From Priapulus caudatus (Eukaryota > Priapulida > Priapulimorpha > Priapulimorphida > Priapulidae): 28,542 nucleotides of DNA. Under the pieces are notes generated by a model. It made no database searches and was not told where the DNA came from. It saw only the letters and a list, made by a program, of their open reading frames with translations. How positions within the stretch are numbered: position 1 is the first letter of the stretch; each line of letters begins with the position of its first letter. Of this stretch, positions 1-6,959 are shown one piece after another. The stretch lies in assembly GCF_000485595.1 (NCBI RefSeq), contig NW_014577068.1, positions 952,783 through 981,324 of the forward strand. The letters run 5' to 3'. The translations under genes and the position numbers were made by a program.

Positions 1-33
1 ACACGCACGCACGCGTGCGCGCACACACACACA

Positions 34-65
<32 letters not shown>

Positions 66-69
66 CACT
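1..69. repeat. CA/CG-rich microsatellite
   Basis: Alternating ACAC and ACGC dinucleotides run from the first base of the window. The repeat lies inside a FAM50 intron. Confidence 0.9.
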
Positions 70-165
70 TCTCTTATATTGTCTCCATAAAAAAATCTTG
101 TTTAGCGCTAGTTTTTCAGATAAAGATTTACTTATATATATGTAAATTCGTTATAAAACCCTAGA

Positions 166-420
166 AATGGGCAAAGAGAGGTCCGCAGGCGTCCGGGTTA
201 CCGGATCTGATACTGAAATTTTTGCATTCTAGACATCAAAATTACTGCGCAGATGCTCTCACAATGCACCAATTTAAAAAAAAAATCTTGGGGGAGGTCC
301 GCCAAACCCCATCTAAGTGGCCTTCGGCAGCTTTTTAAAACACCAGAAAAAGTAAGCAGGAAAAAGTGCATTTTTTTTCTTCATGGATACCCCTTTTCAA
401 AAATCCTGGATCTGCCCCTG
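166..420. mobile_element. Degenerate non-autonomous DNA-transposon fragment in a FAM50 intron
   Basis: The segment ends CTGGATCTGCCCCTG, close to the reverse complement of the CAGGGGCGGATCCAG end of the element at 7222-7748. It also has a tttaaaaa-cttgggggagg block like those at 22385-22412 and, on the other strand, about 7340-7385. No matching left end was found, so the left boundary is approximate. Confidence 0.4.
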
Positions 421-586
421 TAGGGGGAATATAGATAGATGACAAAAATGTCATATTTACAGCAATATACAAATATACTATACATTTATCAATCTAACTT
501 ATCCTCTAAGAAAATATTTGTTTTACTAATCTAATAAAATAATATAATTTAATGACTAAATAATAATAGATAGGACTACACCAAAC

Positions 587-796
587 CTGTCGTAGTTGCT
601 CTCTGAGGCCATTCTCTTCCTCTTCTCTCTCTTTATCTGGGAGGAAGCTTGTATCAACATTTGGATTTTTACCGAGCTTCTTCTTCTTTAGAAGAGGTTC
701 TACATCAGTTGAATCTCTACTTTCCTCCTTAGAATCCACATCCTCGGTCTCTTCTTCTGAACCATCATCATCCATGTTAAATGACAAAGTGGCTCT
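587..796 (-). CDS. FAM50A: FAM50 coding exon 3
   Basis: This exon encodes residues 111-180. It starts [11 protein letters not shown] after the acceptor tatgtag, passes through an acidic Ser/Glu/Asp stretch and a basic [12 protein letters not shown] segment that may be a nuclear localisation signal, and ends LREQLRQ at the donor CAG|gtttgg. The next expected family segment (E-W-E-A-K-Q like) was not found in 1-586. Confidence 0.92.
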
Positions 797-2632
797 CTAC
801 ATAGAAACATCAAATATCATCTGAGCACTGTCAGGACATGATGTTGTTACTATAATCCATTATATTATATCAATAAATAATGATGACACAGCACTATCGG
901 GAGGAATGGCAATTCACTTCACACGTGCTCAGATACTAGGTTTTGAATACCTAGTGCAACTGCCTTTAGGTCTTCATGTCAAGAGTTATAAACACCCATT
1001 TAAACTTAAAGTAGGTGTGCACTGGAACTTGGATCCGGCCGGATCACCAATTTTTCAAAGTTTTTTCCTAATTTCATTTATGCTACAAGCGTCATCAAGA
1101 TCAAAAGATCAGTCACTGAATGTAGTTGAGCTTGAATAGAGTCAACTTGCTGACAATATAGTGTTAACAACTTTACACTATTCTGCCCAGAAAACGTTTG
1201 CCACTTGAACATCGGCTAACTAACTGAACTGAACCTAACTGATGTTAGGTGATTCACGAGATTTTCTTTTAAAATAAAATACTCGTAGAGCCACAGGAAT
1301 AGCATCTGTTTGTTAGTTGAAAATAATCGACTAAAACCAGGGATACTGCAACATGCAGGTTTTGCAACACAATTCGCTCGCGAATAAAATGCCAGAATTA
1401 TTTTTTAAAGTTCCGGCTGGTTCTGGTTCCGGCCGGAACTTAAAAAGTTGGATCCGGTACACACCTAATTTAAAGGAGCCATACCTGTTTCTGCTCCTGT
1501 TTTTCTTTCTGCCTTTCCTCTAATAATCTGAGTTTATGTTCAGCCTCCTTCTTAGCTAACTGCTTTTCTCTTTCTTTTATCATAAACTCCTGCTTAGCTT
1601 TCATCTGATCAAGAGTTACCTGGAATCAAAGTCGTGAAACCATAAAAAGCTACACATAGCAGTGAATATAGTGTGATACTGTGATATCCTTAACAGCCAG
1701 AACACGACAGTTCTTATTTAGGATTGGATGCTGCATCCATGCTTGCTACCAACAGTGTCTCTCAGTACTGCAAAAGAGAAATTGTTTTGTGTTATAATTG
1801 TTGCACGCACATTAAACGTTTTATCTTGTACATGAAAGTAATCACATGCCAATAGGAAGTTTATTTAATTAATGCTCCTTTCAATAAAGTAGCAAATGAG
1901 GCAAATATCATTGAGACTATGTTTGTCACTTGGTGTGTCACACCACATCACAGAAAATATCTCATGTAGATGGGTGGAAAAACAGACGAATTGAAGGATG
2001 CACAAACAGAAAAACAGGTAGATTGGGACAGGCAAATAGATTGATAGATGACATGCAAGAAGCGTCATTAAAGAAATACTTTACTCTAGAATTTGAGAGT
2101 ATATTATGATAGTAGATTTATAAATAATAGCACATACTTTACCATACCATTATTATAATAATAAATCATATTATTATTATTATTTATTTATGATTTATAA
2201 ATAATACCATTTGCACAACTTTTCAGACAGTGCACTTTGAGATGCGCCACCGTCGTTGTAATCAAACTGTAGTCGTTAGTTTTAAAACATTAAAAAAATA
2301 TTTCTAATGATGATTGAATCATGAAATTTTTAATGGAGTGCAATTTTAACCTAAATCAACTGAAAATAACCCTAGAACCTAGAGTCAAGTCTTCCTTTAA
2401 ACTTTTCCTAGTGAAGAATATACTGATCTATACATACCAGGCCAACTGTGCTGGATTTCAACTGTACTTCCACAGCATCATAATGAACAGCAAATTTATT
2501 GCCAATGTTTGAGACAATTCCTTCCTCAATCTTTTGTTTCCGTAGTTCCAATTCTTTCTTTTCCTTCTCCCGGCGTTTGATTAGTTGCATGGCACGCCCT
2601 GCCTCGCTTGCTGCTCCCTTGTATTCTGCCAT
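587..2632 (-). CDS. FAM50A: FAM50/XAP5-family protein, 5' three coding exons (partial gene)
   Basis: Three exons read leftwards and join in phase 0: 2632-2438 (65 codons), 1619-1485 (45) and 796-587 (70). The product starts [15 protein letters not shown], like the FAM50 N-terminus. It continues through [16 protein letters not shown], a charged coiled-coil stretch (about residues 66-110), an acidic segment, and the family hallmark [15 protein letters not shown] followed by an E/R-rich helix ending LREQLRQ. FAM50 (XAP5) proteins are nuclear, linked to spliceosomes and mRNA processing; that role is family knowledge. Donors (gtatgt, gtatgg, gtttgg) and acceptors (ccag, tag) fit. I chose the ATG at 2632 over an in-frame ATG at 2656 because known FAM50 proteins begin MA(E/Q)YKG. 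The conserved C-terminal XAP5 domain is missing because the gene runs off the left edge. FAM50A and FAM50B are not distinguished; invertebrates normally carry one gene. Confidence 0.93.
1012..1467. mobile_element. hAT-like non-autonomous element in FAM50 intron 2
   Basis: The ends are inverted repeats: TAGGTGTGCACTGGA on the left, and TAGGTGTGTACCGGA reading in from the right. Flanking 8-mers ACTTAAAG (1004-1011) and ATTTAAAG (1468-1475) agree at 7 of 8 bases, as expected for an aged hAT target duplication. The interior has extra GC-rich palindromes (TTCCGGCCGGAA near 1430 and GATCCGGCCGGATC near 1031) and no credible open frame. It ends 17 bp from the FAM50 exon 2 coding boundary at 1485. 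Confidence 0.65.
1485..1619 (-). CDS. FAM50A: FAM50 coding exon 2
   Basis: This exon encodes residues 66-110, beginning [11 protein letters not shown] and continuing as a Lys/Glu/Gln-rich helix ([19 protein letters not shown]). The acceptor is ccag and the donor is CAG|gtatgg, both phase 0. VTL-x-x-MKAKQE is the expected continuation after SSTVGL in this family. The exon has no start codon of its own. Confidence 0.92.
1620..2437 (-). other. FAM50 intron 1
   Basis: This 818-bp intron is AT-rich, with an ATT/TAA-rich inverted stretch around 2145-2210. It contains no coding signal. Short frames in it lack any family resemblance. Confidence 0.85.
2438..2632 (-). CDS. FAM50A: FAM50 coding exon 1
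   Basis: This exon encodes residues 1-65, from [12 protein letters not shown] to SSTVGL, and ends at the donor CTG|gtatgt in phase 0. The reading frame stays open into the intron until a downstream stop, so translating past 2438 gives a false tail. Confidence 0.92.
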
Positions 2633-2850
2633 TTCTATTCCAACAAAAAGCCTCATCAGTTAACTATGAATAGGATTCGGAAAGAGCGTTAGTAGTATAC
2701 TACTAATACGAACATTTCAGGACCCTATTTTTACCTCCTATTACTTCGGATATGTAGCCTATACCTGCTTAAGTTGGTCAATAAACCAGATATTGTTGTG
2801 TAATATATTTAAAATGTGTGATTCAACTGAGGTTGTTGTCTGAAATGCAG
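2633..2850 (-). promoter_or_regulatory. Presumed 5'UTR/promoter region of FAM50
   Basis: This lies directly upstream of the FAM50 start codon, between it and the foldback cluster. It holds a perfect 18-bp palindrome, TTAGTAGTATACTACTAA (2689-2706), 57 bp from the ATG. No clear TATA box or initiator was identified, so the promoter call rests on position only. Confidence 0.3.
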
Positions 2851-3397
2851 AAGATTGTATGATCTTTCTCCATTTTTCTAGATGCACCTGCTCACCAATG
2901 CTTCCACGAAAAATGGCTCACAAAACGCAAAATGATCGGGCTTTTTAACACTTATTTATTTACATGGACATAGACCTCACCTATCTTTTTGAACACTTTC
3001 TACAACTTTACACCATGTATTTATGCATTTATTCCTCAAAGTGCTAGGAACTACTTGCGTTTCGTTTTCAAATGCTGTTGTGTGCACGCGTGACGTCACA
3101 CGAAATGTAATAGTCTGCATCATAGCTGCCCATGTGTTTTGTCTACATTTCGGGTGAAGTCACGCGTGTACACAACAGCATTTGAAAATAAAACGCAAGT
3201 AATGCTAGAACTTTGAGGAATAAATGCATAAATACATGGTGTAAAGTTGTGGAAAGTGTTTAAAAAGATAAGTGAGATGTCCATGTAGATAAATAAGTGT
3301 TAAAAAGCCCGATCATTTTGCGTTTTTTGAGCCATTTTTCGTGGAAGCATTGGGGAGCAGGTGCAGTTAGGAAAACTGGCATAAAATGTTCTATAGC
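2850..3397. mobile_element. Foldback (long inverted repeat) element, copy 1
   Basis: The left arm (about 2881-3115) and right arm (about 3140-3364) are reverse complements over more than 200 bp with scattered mismatches. The spacer is short and carries CATGTGTTTTGTCTACA. Each arm carries a TGACGTCA-like core beside the spacer. Similarity to the second copy continues on the right to TGTTCTATAGC at 3387-3397. No open frame or transposase was seen. The outer left boundary is blurred by divergence. Confidence 0.8.
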
Positions 3398-3529
3398 GAT
3401 GTTTCACGTGACGTCATAGATCAGGTCACGTGTATTTGTTATGTGTTGTGGTTGGCAGAAGCGAAGCGTGCTGCTTGACATTTACAGATGAATGACCACA
3501 TGTTCTGATAGAAAGCACTGTTTATGTAG

Positions 3530-3751
3530 TGCACGTACACGTGCGTGTGTGTGAACTTACACGTGCGTGCGTGTGCACGTACACGTGCGTGTGTGTGTGC
3601 GTGGGCCCGTACATGTTCGTGCGTGCGTGCGTTCGTGTGCACATACACGTACACGTGCGGGCGTGACACGTACAAGTGCCTGTGCACGTAAACGTGCGTG
3701 CATGCGTGTGTGCGTGCGCACGTAAACGTGTGTGCATGCGTGTGTGTGTGC
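3530..3751. repeat. GT/CG-rich minisatellite, left part
   Basis: Imperfect repeats of ACACGTGCGTGTGTGTG with interspersed GTACAC steps. The alternating purine-pyrimidine pattern keeps several frames open and gives spurious long Cys/Arg or His/Thr frames. It is one array with 4109-4437, split by the insertion at 3752-4100. Confidence 0.9.
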
Positions 3752-4100
3752 TAGTGATGTCACGATCATTGATTATACTCGATCATCGGTTGAACAATGG
3801 CTCGAACCAAGCGCTTGGTTATAAAAATCCATAATCGATTTAATAAAAAAAATAATAATTTGAACAAGAAAACTTGGAAAAGTGATGAGAATCAGTACAT
3901 GTATTATACACACAGTAGTAAACAGTGCAAAACAAACAGTAAACAGGGCTAAACAAGCACATACATGCACACACATACATGCACACGACGTTATGCACAC
4001 GCAGGCATTCAACACCCCGAGTAACCGATTGTAACCGATCATCGGTTACTTGGGTCCAACCGATGATCGATTATGAAATTACAACCGATTGACAACACTA
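3752..4100. mobile_element. hAT-like non-autonomous element inserted into the minisatellite
   Basis: The 349-bp element starts TAGTGATGTCACGATCA and ends ...TTGACAACACTA, an imperfect terminal inverted repeat. Subterminal CGATCATCGGTT blocks are repeated at both ends in opposite orientation. It is flanked by identical 8-mers GTGTGTGC (3744-3751 and 4101-4108), the hAT target length. The flank is itself GT-rich, so part of this match could be chance. The interior is AT-rich and non-coding. Confidence 0.7.
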
Positions 4101-4437
4101 GTGTGTGCGTGTGCATGTATACGTGCGTGTGCACGTACACGTGCGTGCATGAGTGTGTGCGTACGTGCGTGCGTCCGTGTGTGTGCATGTACACGTGCGT
4201 GCGTGCGTATGTGTATGCGCGCATGTGCATGTGCATGTAGACGTGCGTGCATGCGTGCGTCCGTGTGTGTGCACGTACACGTGCGTGCGTGCGTGTGTGC
4301 GCGCGTGCAGGTACACGTTCGTGCGTGCGTGTGTGCGTGTGCAGGCCGGTACACGTGTGTGCATGTGTGCGTGCATGCGTGTGTGTGCAGGTACACGTGC
4401 GTGCGTGCGTACGTACACGTGCGTGCGTGTGTGTGCT
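4101..4437. repeat. GT/CG-rich minisatellite, right part
   Basis: Continuation of the array at 3530-3751, with units such as GTACACGTGCGTGCGTG and variants CAGGTACACG and TAGACGTG. Frames of 77-148 codons here on both strands are low-complexity artefacts. Confidence 0.9.
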
Positions 4438-4784
4438 TGTATCGAACAATATCACGCATCTGCTTGCTGCCAACCGTTAAACTGCGCATGTACGCATATG
4501 ACGTCAATGTTTATAAACATGAAACATCGCCATAGCCATGCGGCAACGGTACGCGAGCTATAGTACTAGAGCTAAGGGAGGGGGTGCATGTAAGAGGGAG
4601 ACATTTTCTTTGGGGTTCCGAAAAACACAATTCCACTTGACAATTTCATGGGCCATTTCAATTGGAAGCTCTGCATAATGGACCCCAACAAGCCCTTTGA
4701 CTGACTAGTCAAGAAATTCAAAGGACTGTATATTGCTCTTATTTAGCCGCCGATAGTTCTTATTTAGAACAAAGTGTTCATTGT

Positions 4785-5209
4785 TATCAAAGTTAGCACT
4801 TCTGGCATTCCCGTTTGAAATATTCTGGCGTGCGAACGCGTGATGTCACCGGTAGTGTATATACATGCACCAGATATGTAGGCAAAACACATGGCAGCTA
4901 TGGTGCATGTATATACAATACCGGTGACGTCACGCGTTCGCACGCCAGAATATTTCAAACGGGAATGCCAGTAGTGCTGACTTTGAGTAATAAAAAGATA
5001 AATACATGGTGTAAAGTTGTGGAAAGTGTTCAAAAAGATAGGTGAGGTGTCCATGTAGATAAATAAGTGTTAAAAAACCCGATCATTTTGCGTTTTGTAA
5101 TCAATTTTTCATGGGGACAGGTGGTGACAGGTTGCAGTAGCGAAATCGAGCTGACAATGTTCTATAGCCCTGCCGCAGTTAGTGAACGCGGGCTATAGTA
5201 CTAGAGCTA
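4785..5209. mobile_element. Foldback element, copy 2 (left arm truncated)
   Basis: Core arms 4803-4871 and 4902-4970 are reverse complements with 2 mismatches in 69 bp, around a 30-bp loop. The right side (about 4995-5110) matches the right arm of copy 1 closely: TACATGGTGTAAAGTTGTGG, then CCGATCATTTTGCGTTTT. The matching outer left arm is absent. The loop GCAAAACACATGGCAGCTATG is the reverse complement of the loop of copy 1. The element continues to TGTTCTATAGC and ends CTATAGTACTAGAGCTA at 5209. Confidence 0.75.
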
Positions 5210-5598
5210 CCCACAAGGATACATTGTCATTGGCCGAAATTTAACTTCATTTTGCGCACAGGCGCGAAGTTATTGCGTGAAAATCCTAGTTAACACATTT
5301 TTGACCCTACCGTTTTTTTACTCTAGCATGATTAAAGCACTGTAAGTGCAAATTCTTCAGGAAATGCGGTGTATGACAATAAGCACTATCAGTATCATGT
5401 GCAAACTGCAATGTACATCAATCATACACGATGTTCAGAGCATGTTCATGACTAGCTTTAGTACTATAGCCTGCTTACATTAACTGCCGCTGGCGGCAGC
5501 AGGCACAGGCACTTGAAGCGTTTCAACTGTAAACACACGCCGCCGCCATTGCGCGCACACTGACACATAAATATATAGCAGGTGAGAAAGCGCGACTC

Positions 5599-5667
5599 GC
5601 GCACCGGATGTTAACGAACTTTCGCCGCCTTTAACCATGGGCGAAAGTTCGTTACCATCCGGTGCGC
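5599..5667. repeat. Strong hairpin inside the Mutator-like element
   Basis: Arms 5599-5626 and 5640-5667 pair at 27 of 28 positions around a 13-nt loop. The stem includes GCGCACCGGATG and AACGAACTTTCGCC. No matching sequence was found elsewhere in the window. Confidence 0.85.
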
Positions 5668-6007
5668 AGTGCTAGCGAACGCGAGAATTTCGTCAGTCTT
5701 TGTGTGATTTCGCGTGACACAGCTCGGTTACGAACAGCACGCTATGTTTTATAACAAGTGAACACTGTTCTGAAGGAGAAACAAAGATGGAAGCTGTTGG
5801 ATGTGTATTTGTGTTGAATCGTGAGAAATGCAGCGAGCGGTCGAGCGAATTTTTGGGATCCGCGCTTTCTCAACCTGCCTATATATTTAGCACAGTGGCT
5901 ATTGCCCGGCCGCCGGCGTAATCTGAACGCGACTGCCGGCGCAGCAGGTCTTCGATTTCCTAAATGCCGCATTTTTAATTTTAGCCGTCTATCCTCAAAG
6001 TAAAACA

Positions 6008-6112
6008 AGGTTAGGGTTTAGAGTTAGGATTGGGTTTAGGGTTAGGTTTAGCGGTAGAGTTTAGGCGTTTTTTGTAGGTTTTTAGGCGTTAGGGTTAGAC
6101 GTAGGGTTAAGA
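6008..6112 (+). repeat. Degenerate TTAGGG-like interstitial repeat
   Basis: Repeated TTAGGGTT, TTTAGGGTTAGG and TTAGGCGTT variants sit inside the Mutator-like element. They resemble vertebrate-type telomere repeats but are diverged. Confidence 0.6.
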
Positions 6113-6389
6113 ACTGCCGGGCTTTAGGGAAACGAAGACGTGTAGCCCGGCTGCTGGGCATGATAGATAGCCAGCAGCGAATATATTTATGTGTCAGTGT
6201 GCGCGCAATGGCGGCGGCGTGTGTTTACAGTTGAAACGCTTCAAGTGCCTGTGGCAGCAGGCGGCCAGGCGGCGACCAGGAAAGCGGCGGCCAGCGGCAG
6301 TTAATGTAAGCGGGCTATAGTACTAGAGTAGTAGAGGCTAGTAGGGTAGGTAGAGGCTAGGTAGAGTAGTACTAGAGCTAGTTCATGAC

Positions 6390-6926
6390 AACTGTCAACT
6401 GATGTCACGAGTCGTACACGTATGCACTCATTACACACTGATGGTCAGTTAGCTGATGGACTACCTTGGCACTATATTCCCTGTACGGGACGCCAAATAT
6501 CAGAACATAACAAACATAACATGACATAACGTTATTAGATCATTTTTACCTACCTATCGACGTTCCAGCATCAAGCAACAACCTGGACCACCGCAGCGCC
6601 ACCTATAGGAACATACATGTGTTACATAGAATTTCTGTCATTTTATATTTATATATGTGTGTATTTTGTATGTTTACAAACCGTTTGTTTTTACTTGTTT
6701 GTTACTGTTTGTTTATAGTTTTATAACGTTTTAAAACTGAATTATCTTGCGCAGTTTGCAAAATGTACTACAAAATGCCCGGATATAGCAGGGACCAAGA
6801 GAGACGCAAACTCGTTGATAGGCACGCGCGAGAGCAGTGTTTACTCCGTACTCGAGCGACGGCTTGGTTATCGTGTTCTTGAAACATATGCAAGATCATT
6901 TGCATAACTGCACCTTATAATTAAAT
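6390..6926 (+). promoter_or_regulatory. Presumed promoter/5'UTR region of the PIH1D2-like gene
   Basis: Non-coding DNA between the Mutator-like element and the PIH1D2 start codon. It is AT-rich with T-rich tracts near 6640-6720. The ATG at 6927 has A at -3 and G at +4, a good context. No TATA box or X-box was identified with confidence. Confidence 0.3.
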
Positions 6927-6959
6927 ATGGCAGATGACATTTGCAGTCAAGTACAACAG
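6927..6959 (+). CDS. PIH1D2: PIH1D2-like exon 1
   Basis: Eleven codons, MADDICSQVQQ, then the donor CAG|gtaaaa in phase 0. Joining to exon 2 gives SQVQQVWNMLSDL, aligned with the family N-terminus (T-Q-V-T-Q-F-W-N-L-L in human PIH1D2). Confidence 0.8.

Larger units (their letters stand above)
3388..4574. mobile_element. Inverted-repeat-flanked block enclosing the GT minisatellite
   Basis: The left side (CTATAGCGATGTTTCACGTG, 3391 onward) is mirrored on the right near 4515-4546 (atgaaacatcgccatag). Further imperfect inverted matches include GTTGGCAG and GACGTCA, over roughly 100 bp each side. The right edge ends CTATAGTACTAGAGCTA (4558-4574), which recurs at 5193-5209 and resembles the end of the Mutator-like element at 5453-6380. 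Whether this is one element or several nested ones is not settled. Confidence 0.45.
5453..6380. mobile_element. Mutator-like (MULE-type) non-autonomous element
   Basis: The left terminus TAGCTTTAGTACTATAGC is mirrored on the right by GGGCTATAGTACTAGAG and a terminal TAGTACTAGAGCTA. The inverted repeats continue inward for over 100 bp (TTACATTAACTGCCGC, then GCGTTTCAACTGTAAACACA, then CGCCGCCATTGCGCGCACAC). The element is flanked by identical 9-mers GTTCATGAC (5444-5452 and 6381-6389). Long inverted repeats with a 9-bp duplication fit Mutator-like elements. No transposase frame is present. The right arm carries an extra GGCGGCCAGGCGGCGACC expansion and a TAGAGGCTAG repeat near the tip. Confidence 0.72.

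Noticed and set aside
61-130. Possible next FAM50 exon (TCTTGTTTAGC on the plus strand resembles the complement of an AKQ-type segment)
   Set aside because: The minus-strand reading hits stops immediately (CGC TAA) and lacks the E-W-E-A-K-Q pattern.
4039-4563. Several overlapping open frames of 77-148 codons on both strands, rich in Cys/Val/Arg or His/Thr
   Set aside because: They are read-throughs of the GT/CG minisatellite, which rarely forms stop codons; all frames show the same two-letter composition.
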